A stretch of 64,000 nt of DNA, taken from the NCBI GenBank assembly GCA_026120185.1, contig JANUWF010003376.1:2046001-2110000 (forward strand). Direction: 5' to 3'. Shown here piece after piece: positions 1 to 11,984 of the stretch (position 1 is its first letter; each line of letters opens with the position of its first letter). The notes beneath the pieces are model-generated. The model was not told where the DNA came from, searched no databases, and saw nothing but the letters and a program-made list of their open reading frames with translations. A program made the translations under genes and the position numbers. Source of the stretch: Voacanga thouarsii. Taxonomy: Eukaryota; Streptophyta; Magnoliopsida; Gentianales; Apocynaceae.

Positions 1-1094
1 AAATAAGATGCTCAAAACAATTAATGTTGGAGTAAGAATGAGTTGATACGAGTAATAAAGATTTCTTTTAAGGAACAAAAATTTGTTTGAAGACGATTTG
101 CAACTAATTAAAAATAAATGTAGAGAGAGATAACACAAGATTTATAGTGGTTCGATCTACTGAGATCTACATCCACTACCTTAATCTTACACTTAAGGAT
201 TTTCAATCAGATTTCATTCACCTAACTCAATGGTATCAATCTGTATCAAATACAAGAGAGGATCACCACACTTGGTTTTTCAAAACCTCTCAATTAACCA
301 ACAAATCAAGGTTCACCCCAAATAGGTTTTATACGACAACCTCGATATACCAAGAACTTTTAAGCAGAGATATACAAGAAAAATAAGCTCAAACAATTTT
401 TACCTTTTTGACAAAATTTGATTTCATTTTGAAGCATAATGAAAAGGAGATTTTTGTTTTCTATAGAGTAAGAGTGTTTCTTAGAAGGATAGAAAAAAAA
501 TCTGCTTTCAAATCTAGTTTTGAAACCTTTTGTAGAGGCATAAAGTAGAGTTCTAACAACTAGAAAATGACTAGTTTTCGCTATCAGATTTGCCAGAGTT
601 TTGGACTTAAGTTTTGAACAATAGTGCATCCAAAAGGTAAGTCCAAAATGGCACTTTTTCAGGCAAAATCGATTTGAGATTGTTCATAGGATTTTAGACG
701 AAGCTTTTGGATGTAGGTTCACCCAAATCACTCAATCTAAAATTCTGAAGATTTAAAACTTTGAAATATTTTTGTTTTAGTGCTTTAAGGTAAAATTAAA
801 TTGAATCATAAGATGAAGAAGACATAGGAATTTATACAGAGAAATACCTTAACAAAGATTCCTAGTCTAAGGTTCTTCCATAACAGATTCTTGGTATACA
901 ATCTCTTAAGCTTGATCTTCTTGATTTCCTATTCTTGGATTTTATTGCTTCAAGAGTTGCTTAGTAATCCTATTTGTACGCCTTGGAAGAACTAAGGTCA
1001 AACATGTCCTATAACATTTAGATCACATAAGTTAGTCCTCATCAATATTTGTCATAAGTTAAAACACAGGAGAACACCTTTAGGGCTAACATGC
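1..1094. other. Unassigned AT-rich DNA, no gene seen
   Basis: No coding region here resembles a known family. The short open frames (147-386 plus, 360-629 minus) are low-complexity and lack recognisable motifs. The stretch ends abruptly where copia pol homology begins near 1095. It may be decayed element DNA or host flank; the sequence alone does not decide. Confidence 0.4.
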
Positions 1095-1975
1095 ATTTTT
1101 GTGGGGTATCCTAAGAAAACTAAAGGATACCAATTCTATTTCCCAATAGAAAATAGAGTAATTGTTCCCCAAAATAGATTCTTTCTTGAAAAGTAATTTA
1201 TTTCTAAAAGAATCAGTGGGAGTAAGATACATATCAATGAAGTTTGAGAGCCGCAATTAGTGTTTGAACCGAGTATTGAATCTCGAATAGTTGACTCACA
1301 AGTCCAAGATGAGTTTACTTCTATTAAACAAGGTCCTTGAAGATTGAGTAGGGTTCATCAATAGCCTGAGAGATATAGATTTCTCATAAATAATAATCAT
1401 AATGTGGAACTCATAGAAATGATGAGCCCACTTCCTATCAAGAAGCCATTAAGAGTTCTGACCTTGAAAAATGGCTAGAGGGCTTGAAATTTGAGATGCA
1501 ATCCATATTTGATAACCAAGTATGGACTTTGGTTAATCCACCTAATGATTCAAAAACTATTGGGTGGAAGTGGGTTTTAAAAAAGAAAACAAATATCGAA
1601 GAAAATGTACATACTTACAAAGCACGACTGGTAGCAAAAAGTTATAGGCAAACTTATGATAATTACTATGACGAAACCTTCTCGTTAGTTATAATGCTTA
1701 AATCTACTGGAATTCTTCTTGACATAGCAATATATTATGACTCTGAGATTTGGCGAATAGATGTCAAAATAGCATTTTTTTTAATTAAAACTTACTTGAG
1801 GATATGTACATGACATAACTTGAGGGTTTTGTTGATCCTTTAAATTCTAATAAAGTATGCAATCTTCAAAGATCTAATTAAAGCAAGCATCTCGAAGCTG
1901 GGATCTTCATTTTGATGAAGCAATTAAGGAATTTTACTTTATAAAAAATGAAGATGAACCTTATGTCTATAAGTG
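1095..1975 (+). pseudogene. Ty1/copia pol fragment (integrase-RT linker and RT start)
   Basis: Broken copia polyprotein segment. About 1095-1230 encodes the linker after integrase (GYPKKTKGYQFYFP... then ISGSK). From 1484 the reverse transcriptase start is clear: FDNQVWTLVNPP, GWKWVLKKKTN, YKARLVAKSY, then IWRIDVKIAFF near 1750-1780. After 1813 the frame is lost, but translated residues such as FIKNEDEPYVYK continue to about 1972. The RT active-site YVDD region, RNase H, gag and LTRs are absent. The linker closely matches that of the copia element at 30390-30520, so both belong to one lineage. Frameshifts and stops make it non-functional. Confidence 0.8.
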
Positions 1976-2639
1976 ATGTGTGTTTTTTAGTGTTGAAAAT
2001 ACCCATCATATAGTATAGGGAATTAGTTCTTGCTATTAAGAAACCAATCATTATCGGACACAGACCAAAAAGTTAACATCAGAGTGGGATGGCCTATATA
2101 CTATTTAAGTGGTCTAATCAAATGGATCTTATAAGGTATTTGTCGAAGATGGATTGTTTAAAGCGATATTATGCATAAATGAATGCTCCTAATTGCATGA
2201 GACTAAATGGCAAGTTACTCCCAACCTGCATGAGATTAAACTGTGTAAAGACAACCACTAATAGCGTAGTATGTGGTTAAACTATTGAAAAACTCTATCA
2301 AGTTGGTAAATAAATGAATAATTCTAACCCACACGAGTTAAAACTATGAACGGCCCGCCCTAAATCATACCCATCTATTTTGAACTATGTTCGACTTGAT
2401 TCTTAAGATATGTAAGCAGTTTTGAAGGAAACTTCTAAGTTCGGCCATATCATTTTGTCATTTCTTGTTTTCTCTTTTATTACCATTAAGTTAAGACTTA
2501 TTTCAAGCTGCGTTGTTGGGATCATATATTGCACCAATTTGAAATACATATATTTAAAATAAATTGAGATAAAATTGAAGAAATATATTATTTATGCCGA
2601 CCAGAAAGTAATCTTGTTTTATAAGACCAAAGAAAAAAT
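1976..2639. other. Unassigned spacer
   Basis: No gene or clear element homology is visible between the copia fragment and the LINE tail. The DNA is AT-rich and has no long open frame on either strand. Confidence 0.3.
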
Positions 2640-3180
2640 CATTCAAAGGGAATGTACAACAAAAATAGCAAACTAAGCTTGAGACCTAAGTAACTTGGGG
2701 TTAGCCACATGAATTAATACAAGACAACGTGTGGTCATCTATATGAATCCTCTCATTTCACTTCTTTTTATCTACTGTCATATTCTTATCCAAATCCAAC
2801 AGAGATATATCTCTTCTAATCACCTCCACCATATCATTTTAGGTCTGTCTCTACCACTATCCAACCTATCGTCCTCCATCCCTCAGTTATCCTAATAGGG
2901 ACATCCCTCGGTCTACTCTGTAAATATCCAAACCATCGCAAGCGGTTTTCTCTCAGCTTGTCTTCAATAGATGATATTCCCATTTTTTCCCAAATGATCT
3001 CATTTCTTACTTTATCCTTAATATACATATCTATGCTACATTTAATTTTTGAATATGACACATTTTTACTGTCCAACATTTCTTCCTATATAGCAAAACC
3101 AGTCTATTAACTGCCCAACTTAAGTTGCTCCGTCTTAATATATGCATCTCTTCTACCTTCAGTTTCTATGTTTTTTTAAG
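2640..3180 (-). pseudogene. LINE (RTE-like) reverse transcriptase 3' end
   Basis: On the minus strand 3079-2834 encodes residues typical of the C-terminal end of plant RTE-type LINE ORFs: DKVRNEIIWEKMGISSIEDK, then ENRLRWFGYLQSRP. Further downstream (toward 2640) the translated tail reads SCG-PQVT-VSSLV, matching the SCGLTPSYLGL-like terminus common in these elements. The RT catalytic core is missing, which fits the usual 5' truncation of LINEs. Frames are interrupted. The LINE call is confident; the clade is an inference from the tail motif. Confidence 0.75.
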
Positions 3181-3305
3181 TTACAACTAAAGTACTTTCC
3201 TTTACCTTTGCTAAAATAACTTGCCATTAGAGGACTATTAAGACTTGAGAGAGTTCATACTGAGTTTTGAAGTAGTGCACAAGTCATCTATTTACAAAGT
3301 AAGGC

Positions 3306-4182
3306 TGTTGGGAGTTGGTGTTAGTTTTGAACAAAGTGAATAGTGACACAGTGGAAGTAATAGTAGAAAGACGGAACAAAAAAACCCAACTAAAAGATCA
3401 CTTATAATGGATCAAAAAGAAGGGAAAGATTGTACATCTTTTAAAAGTTCACTACTTTTGATGAAAAGAATGTCACAAAACTAACAACTTTGTGATCTCA
3501 CAGCTTCTAAAGACTAGTATTCTACAACTCGTAGCAAAACTTGATACCATGGATCAAGGTTCTCGTGGCTTCAGAACTCCATGCTATGGTCCAACCTACT
3601 CCTTCATTGCTCCCAAAACCACCATGTCCCAAGAATAGAGACACCTCTAGTAGTATCCACACAAGTATAGTACTCATGCAAAAACCATTAGCATGTGCTA
3701 GCAAGCTTGGCGATGGCTAGGCAAAATGTTTCAGAAGAAGTAGTGGACAATCGATTCTTAGGGTTTTCTCCAAAACCAGAATTTCTAAATTGCGGAAGTG
3801 ATTTTGTGAACTAACTCTCCTAAGCAAGCTATTTATAGGCTCTTATGGAGTTTAGGGTTTTTATTAATAATTGCACTAAAACCTCGTGAAATATAAACCG
3901 TTTATAATTTTCCCATAAGACCATCTTCGTCTAACAAAATAACCCCTAATATTGTCATACAATATCTTAAGTACTAAATCTTCTATTGTGTATGGCCTAT
4001 TAGATTTTCTGATCAATTGGCAACAAAATATGAACTAGTCCTACTAACTATAGAATTAGCATTCCTCAATAATTATGATTGATTTATTAATTCTCAAATT
4101 AATAAATTTATATTTAGCAAATGAAGAGCGACATCTAGCAATGTATCGTGACCATCTAAAAGTTCAAAAAGTCAAGTGGTTT
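3306..4182 (-). repeat. A-type copia 3' LTR, left part (A3)
   Basis: Reverse-orientation copia LTR, recognised by alignment to the solo LTR at 19325-21049 read backwards (for example CTATTGTGTATGGCCTATTAG near 3985, and the CAAGTGG block just before 4182). It is split by a solo LTR inserted at 4183 and resumes at 6385. Joined, the two halves total about 1745 bp, close to the 1725 bp of the solo copy. The left terminus (TGTTGGGAG at 3306) is the least certain limit because that end is diverged. As the element is on the minus strand, this is its 3' LTR; its pol lies to the right at 7253-8818. Confidence 0.7.
4178..4182. repeat. Target-site duplication GGTTT (left)
   Basis: Five bases directly before the solo LTR at 4183, repeated at 6380-6384 directly after it. 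The host A-type LTR reads continuously across the site once the insert and one copy are removed. Confidence 0.85.
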
Positions 4183-4712
4183 TGTTGGAATGTTTGTCCT
4201 AAATGACTATGTATCTGATGTAAATTTGAATTAATAAATAAAATTTTTATTCTTCATAATGTTTGTATTCTTTACTTTAATTTGTAATACACAATTTTTG
4301 TTGGAAAAGACCTATTATGTTAAGTAAGCGATCCATGTAAATGGTAGTCTTTCAAAGTAAGGTATGGATTATGTGTTTTTTAACACATAAACTCATTATT
4401 CCTAACCATTTGATGAGAATGGGAATCTCATCATGAAAATGTTATTATGTTGGAATGTATGTCCTAAATGACTATGTATCTGATGTAAATTTGAATTAAT
4501 AAATAAAATTTTTATTCTTCATAATGTTTGTATTCTTTACTTTAATTTGTAATACACAAATTTTGTTGGAAAAGACCTATTATGTTAAGTAAGCGATCTA
4601 TGTAAATGGTAGTCTTTCAAAGTAAGGTATGGATTATGTGTTTTTTAACACATAAACTCATTATTCCTAACCATTTGATGAGAATGGGAATCTCAGCATG
4701 ACAATGTTATTA
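4183..4712 (+). repeat. 265-bp tandem duplication of LTR start
   Basis: Positions 4183-4447 and 4448-4712 are near-identical head-to-tail copies, both starting TGTTGGAATG and carrying GTCCTAAATGACTATGTATC. The repeat unit begins exactly at the LTR terminus. Confidence 0.95.
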
Positions 4713-6379
4713 TGCTATGAATTCCAAGTAGGAAATGGCTTACCTTTAGCTAGTAAATAGTCCTATCACTTTATATTATAAGTGTATTTGGAATACGTAA
4801 AATTTGACTTGTAGTAATGGTTTCTAAAAGCACTAAAATGAGATAAACTTAGACTACTACTGTTACAGTGTGAACTTATACCTTACGGCTTGAGTATGGG
4901 TTGGTAGTCTAGCGAAGTTCGAAGCATGTACTTTGATATAATATGGGTGATGTTCTATTATAGGACTAATATACTTTTATGTTGGGTGTGTGTTACTAGT
5001 TAGTAAAGGTAGATTCATATAAGATAGTTCTACACTCCTAATTGGAGATATTACCCCTTGTGATTGTGCGATGGTCTATAGATACAAGGGACTAGGAACA
5101 TAACTTGGATGTTTACTTAAAGGTAGCTCCTTGATAAAATGAAAATATTCTAGTAAGTCATGGATCATCAAACCAGAGGTCCAAGAATGGTAGAAGGTCT
5201 TTAAAAAATAGTTGTATAGTATTTCCTTTGTTTATAACTGGCATATGTAGATGGGTATTTTTGTCATAATACTTGTAGATCAGAGATATTGATAAGCGTA
5301 ACATTGTTCTTGGGGTCAATATTTCTTTATGGTAATAATAGAAAATATTTAAAATATAAAATACATCTATTTATATAACAAGTATATTTTGGTAATTTTA
5401 GTAACCAAGAATGATGCGTTTTTTGGTCCTCGGAATAACCCGTGAAACCCAATTAAGTCTTGGGCTTAGGAAAATGGTTTTAAATAAAGTGGATTTTTAT
5501 GTAGTAAGACTAATTTACTTTTGGATTGAAATAAAATAAAAGGCCCAAGAGAGAATAAATAAAAGCCTAATTTATTAAGTAATTAATTTTTCAGGGTTGA
5601 GCTCAAATTGAATAATTAAAGTTAGCTAAAGTTTGAACAAAAAATGACTTGAGAGATAGGCCTGGTCCAGTTAGGTTGTTCAATTATTTATTTTAGTCTT
5701 GTTCTATTCCAAGATAAAATAAATAAATAAAACTTAATCCGATAGCATTGACCGAAGGTCTAAGAAATAAGCCCTAGCATATTTGGGCTAGGATTGGCAA
5801 GCAAAGAGCCTTGGGAAGGCCAACTAGGGCCTTATGAAGCCTTAGCTGCCTCCCTTTTATGGGATGTAAGGTTTTAGTTGGGATTTATGTTGTCCTAGGT
5901 AACCAACTAAGGATTATACAAATCAGAAAACCTTACTCAAAAGAGAAAAATCTCAGAGAAACTCTCTTTTTCCTCTCTTAGCCGCCACTGTCATGCCATT
6001 CTCTCCCCCATAGAAAAGCTTGCAACTTTCTTATAATGCATACTTTTTCTCTTGGCTTCTTGTTAATAGAAGTTAGAGAGACTGTTTTCTTGATACTACT
6101 TTGTAGCAGTGAGTCTAGAAATTGACCAAGGTACTAAGCCCTTAGCTTTCACTGGCTAGAAGTAGGTAGGGTTATATTCTAAAAGACTGAAAGGTCAAGC
6201 TTTAATATGCCAGAGTATAAAGTTGGCAGGATTCGTGCCTGAATCATCAAGAAGAATGCCTAAAGCTCAGTAGTCCATTGAACCTCAACCTAAGCACTCT
6301 TCGGGTTTTCCAAGAAGAAAAGGTGAATTTTTAAACTTCTGAGTGTTTATTTTGCTTTGGTTTTACCACGATCCTTTCA
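4183..6379 (+). mobile_element. Solo C-type copia LTR with internal tandem duplication (L4)
   Basis: A single plus-orientation LTR with TG...CA ends (TGTTGGAATG... CCTTTCA), flanked by GGTTT duplications, with no internal region. Its body is homologous to the LTRs at 41498-43476 and 48944-50966 read in reverse (shared blocks include the CTACTACTG...TACAG region and the GGTCAATATTTCTTTAT region). Length is 2197 bp. Subtracting a 265-bp tandem duplication of the 5' end leaves about 1932 bp, the usual size of this family here. Solo LTRs arise by recombination between the two LTRs of one element. Confidence 0.9.
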
Positions 6380-6384
6380 GGTTT
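6380..6384. repeat. Target-site duplication GGTTT (right)
   Basis: Right-hand copy of the 5-bp duplication flanking the solo LTR 4183-6379. Confidence 0.85.
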
Positions 6385-7252
6385 GGTATTAACCTTTCTA
6401 TAACAAATACTAATATAATAAATTCCTTTGGTCATACTATATCTCACCTTGTTTGAAGTATGAACTAGTCTTAACTCTCTTTAGAATAATTATTATTCTA
6501 GCCTGAATACTTTAGCACTTGTTCTCGGAATCTACTACTTATTATGTGTTTCATCTTAGGTTGTTTCCAGCATAAAATCACTTTGGCCAAGGATAATGAT
6601 TTCCTACAAGAGGCCGTGAAATATACTCCCCTACTATTAAGAGTGATAAACCCTTTGTTGGCCCTATTAATCATTTTTTTTATACTTCATTTTGTACCAA
6701 ATGTCCTCCCTATATTAGCAATCTCAACTAGATTTCGAGGATAGGAATTAAAGTACAACACTTAGCATAAAAAGTATCTTAGAAATCTCAAGTCCAAGGA
6801 TACTTGCACACTTGCTCTAATAAGATTCTATTACTGACACTAAATAGTTATTTATGTGATTATCTTATGGTTAGATCATCCAATATACTTGTTCATCTAA
6901 CAAACATTCACATGTTAACTTTAGATATGCTTATACTTATAGATGTGAGAATTACCACTTGATACAACCAAGAAGTATAACATGTGCCAATTTATGTGCA
7001 TTAATAATGTTCTATCTTATTAACATTATGATCAGGGATAATTTAGGCATTAACACAATATAGTGTAATAGAACTATCATATCATGTTCTCTATCATAAT
7101 TTCCTCTATACTGTGTATTGTACTTGGGACTTGATCTATCTACTTAATACATATAAACATATAAAATAACATATGAACTGAAAGATAAAGAATCCATTTT
7201 AATTAATGAGTGTGCAGAATACATCATAAAATGATTGAATATAATTCTAACA
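6385..7252 (-). repeat. A-type copia 3' LTR, right part (A3)
   Basis: Continuation of the split reverse LTR. It aligns with 19325-20230 read backwards, for example the block GGCCGTGAAATAT near 6613 and TGCATTAATAATGTTCTATC near 7000. It ends TTCTAACA at 7252, the reverse of the TGTTAG LTR start. The small hydrophobic open frame at 6544-6744 lies inside this LTR and is not a gene. Confidence 0.8.
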
Positions 7253-8818
7253 ATCTCCCGCGTGCACTAAAACTAATCATTCATATCTTAAATACCAAAT
7301 GACTGAATATGATTATTAGGTTTTTTTTGGGGTAACACCTTAGTAAGCGAATCAGCTATATTTTGATCAATAGGAACTCCCTCTATCTTTATATGTTTCC
7401 TATCAATATTCTCTAGTATTAAGTGATAGTGCCTATAGACATGCTTGGACCGCTGATAAGACCATGGTTCCTTTACTTGCGCAATAGCTCTAAGGTTATC
7501 ACAATACAAAGGTATTAGATAAACAATGCTAGATACTCCTCCTAATTCAATTATAAATTTCTTGATCTAGAGCAGCTCTTTAGGTACTTTAGAGGACGTT
7601 ATGTACTCAACTTCTATGGTTGAAAAAGTAGTAGTATCTTATTTAGAATTTTTCCAATTGACTATTGCTCCACCTAAGATGAACACATAGCCTAATATTG
7701 TTCATTGTCATCCTTATCGAGTTAGAAACTAGCATTAGTATACCTATTTTTTTGTAAATCACATCCTATATATACTAAGAACATATCTTTTTATCTTTTT
7801 TAGACACTTATGAATGTTCTTTATAGCTGCCCAATAACCTTCTCTAGGGTTAAATTAGTATTTTCTCATTATACTAAGAGCGTAAGAAATATCGAGCCTA
7901 GTACATATCATAGCATACATGATAGATTTAATTGTCGAAGCATATGGTATTCTACTTATATGAACCCTTTCATCTTCTGTTTGACGATACATAGATTTTG
8001 AAAGGCTTATCCCATGGGTCACAGGCAAAAATCCTCTTTTAGATTGATCTATGCTAAACTTTTTTAGCACTTTACTATATATATAGACTGTGAATGGCCA
8101 AACAACATTTTTTGATCTATCTATATAAATCATTATCCCTAGAATATACGTTACATCTCCAAGGCCTTTCAAGGAGAAATTTTTTGATAACCATATTTTA
8201 ACTAATTGAAGAATTGAGACATCATTTCCTATAAGCAAAATGCCTTCTACATATAATAACAAGAAAACAAATATACTCCCACTAACCTTTTTATACACAA
8301 GGTCTATCCATGTTTTGTGTGAAATTGAATTCTTTAATTATTTCATTAAAATGAAAATTTAAACTCCTATAAGCTTGCTCTAGTCTATAAATAGACCTTT
8401 ACAACTTGCACACTTTAGTGTTATCTTTAGAAGTGAAACCCTCAGGTTGTATCATGTATACTTCCTTAGTTAAATTTCTAATAAGAAAAGATATTTTCAC
8501 ATCCATTTGCCAAATCTCATAATCATACTAAGTGGCAAGTGCTAACGGATTCAATATTGCTACTGGTGAAAAAGTGCCATTATAATCAATACTTTATATT
8601 TTCCGATATCTTTTAGCAACCAATCATGCCTTATAGGTAACTACTTTACCATCTATATTGGCTTTCTTTTTAAAAACTCACTTGCACCCTATAGGTTTGA
8701 TTCTTTTAGGTTGATCAACCAAAGTCTAAACTTGATTATTATACATGAAATCCATTTTTAACTTTATCACTTCTAGCCATTTGCTAGATTATGAACATTT
8801 CAGAACTTCTTTATAAGT
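7253..8818 (-). pseudogene. Copia RT and RNase H remnant of A3 element
   Basis: Minus-strand copia pol 3' half directly upstream of the A3 LTR. In reading order: RT start near 8750-8640 (NNQV-TLVDQPKR, GCK-VFKKKAN), the MDVK block near 8500, then 8298-7855 with LLLYVEGILLIGNDV, LGDVTYILGI, FSIDQSKRGFLPV and RIPYASTIKSIMYAMICTRLD; RNase H C-terminus at 7509-7288 with MYCDN and HYHLILENIDR. The RT active-site box reads YVEG instead of YVDD, and several stops and frameshifts interrupt it. A polypurine-like tract (GCGGGAGAT on the minus strand) sits next to the LTR. The 5' part is cut off at ~8818 by a gypsy LTR. Confidence 0.85.
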
Positions 8819-8819
8819 A

Positions 8820-10113
8820 GTTGATAGAGGTTAAAATCATCACTCTTTTCCTAGTTATTAAAGGGTATTTTGTAATACAGTTGTTGTAATAACTAGGCAT
8901 ATTCATTCATATTTGATATTTTACACTTAGAGAAGAATTTTGGAATTTTATTGCAGAAAACATTGAAAAAAGGACAAAACCATCGCCGTCCGAGCACGAT
9001 TGGTGCCAGCCCCGATATGGAAAATAAGGGAATTTTGGATAGAAAAATAGAGCACACCGGCTGTGACCCTTCAATTTAGCGCCGGCTCCATTTTGGTCCA
9101 TGCTGGCGAGCTTTCTAATTTTTGCTCAGATTTGGTAATTTCCAAAAGTTTTGGTATTTTTCCATCTCTACTCAGCCTAAAACTCTTACGGGATGAATTT
9201 TAGCATCTTGAAAGCCTATTTAAACAATAAAAACACAAGACAAGAGTAAGAATTCAAGGATCAAATCAGAAAATTACTCATTGATAGAGGAATTTATCAA
9301 ATCAAGGAGGATTGTTCAAGGGAGTTTTCAAAGGAGATGAAGTAGGTTTGTCTATAAACACTTTCTTTTACCTTTGTTTTTATTTTCTTAAATAATTATG
9401 TACTTAACATTTTCATTGTAATTTGATATTATTTTTGGGATTCATGATTTATTAGTTATTTTAGTCTTTTGATCAGTGGATTATTATTCTTTGTGTTTGA
9501 TTACTTGTTTGGCTTACGAGGTTAGTTGATTGGTTTTTGTTATTGACTTGCTTGAAAAAAAGGGGGGTTGGTAATAACTTCAATTAATTAATTTCATATT
9601 TGTTATTTTTTAACTTGCTTGAAAAATGGATTAATGGTGAAGAACTTAGGTAATCAAAGGTTAGTTAATGATTGCTTGAATATAGATTCATTGACTAATT
9701 TCATGTTTTAAATCACCTAGAATATAGAGGTTTATATGAGGAATGATTTTAATACATCCTTTGGGCAAATTAGTTGAGACAGAATATGTCCACTAGTTTA
9801 ACTTGAAGGTAGTGATTCCATAGATTGCAAACGACGTGGATCTATATTAAATCCTTCATGAGAGCAAAATAATAATTGATTGTGATATTGGCAAAGCAAT
9901 TCATTATCATGTTTTCAAAAGTTTTTGTCTAAATTGTATATTTTCACATCCTTGAGTTGTACATATTTCTTTATTTTTCTTTTTATTTGTTATCACTTTA
10001 TTAGGTCGGTTAAACAATGAATGAAAGTTAATAGCGTATATTTATTTCTTTGAGGATCGGTGCTCGTTAATTCCTTATGCTATACTTGCGATGAGTATAC
10101 TTGCTCATATATG
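8820..10113 (+). repeat. Gypsy (Athila/Tat-type) LTR copy 1, 3' truncated
   Basis: Aligns along its length with the next copy (10114 on): the start (TGATAGAGGTTAAAATCA versus TGATAGGGTCTAAATTAG), a GCGCCGGC-rich stretch near 9060-9100, AAAACACAAG...GAATTCAAGG, then AACTTGCTTGAAAAA repeated twice. It ends at TGCTCATATATG. The homologous part of copy 2 continues about 180 bp further, so copy 1 lacks its 3' end. Confidence 0.7.
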
Positions 10114-11728
10114 TGTGATAGGGTCTAAATTAGTCATATTTTTTCTAGTTATTTGAGGCCATTTTGTGATACATTTTGTGTAATAACTGGTCATTTTCCT
10201 TCTTATTTGAGATTTTACCATTAGAAAGGTATTTTGTGCATTATTTTAGATTTTAGGGGTAAAATAAGGCAAAATCATCGTTAAACAGACTAGAACTGGC
10301 GCCAGCCAGGACAGGACAAGCGGTGCTAGCCACGTGTTGCTAGCACACATATTGAGGCGATGAAAAATCGACGAAACAGGAGCTAAATAGAATACAACCG
10401 GTGCGAGTTGGGAGCCCAGAGGTGGCGCCGGTTATGACCTGGGAGAACTTGGTATAAAAATCGAGAAAAATTAATGAATGGACATAGAGATAGAATGCAA
10501 CCGGTGCCGGCTGTGCACAGGTGTAGAGGCAGTGCCTCAATTTTTGTGTGCATTTTTGGCAATTTTTAGAGTTTTGGTATTTTTCTACTTTTATTCGGCC
10601 AGAAACCCTAGAAGGAAGAATTTAGGCACTTCTAAAGCCTATAAATAGAGGAAAAACACAAGTCAAAAGTATGAATTCAAGGAGCAAAACACAAAATCAC
10701 TCAAATTCAAGGTGGAAGTCATCAAATCAAGGAGAATCGTACAAGAGAGTCTACGAAGGAAGAAGAAGGAGGCTTATCCATGAGTGCTTTCTTTTAACTT
10801 TGTTTTCTTTCTTGAACAATGATGTATTAATTGTTTTATTGTAATTTGATACTGTTTTCGGTATTCATGATTTTTAGAGTTACTTTGATCTTTTGATTCA
10901 TTGATTGTTATTCTTGATATTTAATTACTTATGCTGATTACGAGATTAATTTGTTGTTTCTTTCTATTAACTTGCTTGGAAAAGGGGTTGATGGTGGTCT
11001 CAATTCATTAATTTTGCATATTTGTTGTCTATTAACTTGCTTGGAAAAGAGGTTAATTGCTAAGAATTGAGTAACTAAAGGTTAATTGATATCTATCAGG
11101 ATATGGATTCATTGGTTAATTCATGTTTTAAATTTGCCAGGATATGGGGATTTAATCAAGGATTGTGTTTATTGCATTTTTTGGGTGAATTAGTTGAGAC
11201 ATGATATGTGATGCTAATTTGTCTAGAAGATAGTGATTGCATGGATTGAAAACAAAAAATGAATCTATCTTAATCCTTCATGATGCCAAGAGAATGATTA
11301 GTTATGATAAAAATTGGGTACTTTAAGGTCGTGTTTGTCAAAATAATGGTTTGAGTTACATAATTTCCTATCCTTGACATGTATATATTCTTTTATTTTA
11401 TTTTATTTTCCTTTTTATTCTTTTTCACTTTATTGAGTTGATTAAACAACGAAAGAAAAGTGATTACTGCATACTTGTTGTTTGAGGTTCGATACTCGTT
11501 TTGAACCCTATGCTATGCTTAATGATGAGTACACTTGCTCATATGTGTAATTTAGGGTTAACATTTTAATTTAAACTTGATTGGGAATGTGCTTATTTTT
11601 ATATAATTTTTTATACCAAAATTCGTACACATCAGTGCGTTTTAGGATTAATGTTTTAATTAAAGCTTGACTAAAGGATGGATTTAAATTTGATAATTTT
11701 TATACACCTAAAATTTATGCATAAAGTT
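10114..11728 (+). repeat. Gypsy (Athila/Tat-type) 5' LTR copy 2
   Basis: Second head-to-tail LTR copy, starting TGTGATAGGG directly after copy 1 and ending just before the primer-binding site. It contains the same landmarks (GGCGCCAGCC near 10300; paired AACTTGCTTGGAAAA blocks near 10970 and 11035). Its last ~180 bp hold two diverged ~90-bp tandem units (start blocks AGGGTTAACATTTTAATT and AGGATTAATGTTTTAATT). The exact 3' limit is uncertain by a few tens of bases. Confidence 0.7.
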
Positions 11729-11730
11729 TT

Positions 11731-11748
11731 TGTGCCGTTGCTGGGGAA
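11731..11748 (+). promoter_or_regulatory. Primer-binding site, tRNA-Asp type
   Basis: TGTGCCGTTGCTGGGGAA differs by few changes from the TGGCGCCGTTGCCGGGGA site complementary to tRNA-Asp that is typical of Athila/Tat gypsy elements. Confidence 0.75.
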
Positions 11749-11984
11749 CAATATCATAAAAGCTTGAATTTTATTGATTTAACTATATTCATATGTTTAT
11801 ATGTAAATACGTAAATATGTATATATATTCCTTGTATGAATACGTGACATAATTTGTTGTCTTGTATATGTGTAAATTAATGTCCCTACATGTTGTAATT
11901 TTTCTAACTTAATTTGTGAATATGTACTTAATAACTAACTTGTAACTTTTATAATCTCACAATCTTCTATTCTCTATAGATCTT

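Noticed and set aside
6381..6392. Primer-binding site after the LTR at 4183-6379 (GTTTGGTATTAA)
   Set aside because: The bases continue the split A-type host LTR and include the GGTTT target repeat, so the LTR is solo.
6544..6744. Hydrophobic 66-residue membrane-protein-like frame
   Set aside because: Falls within the A-type LTR and is not open in its homologues.
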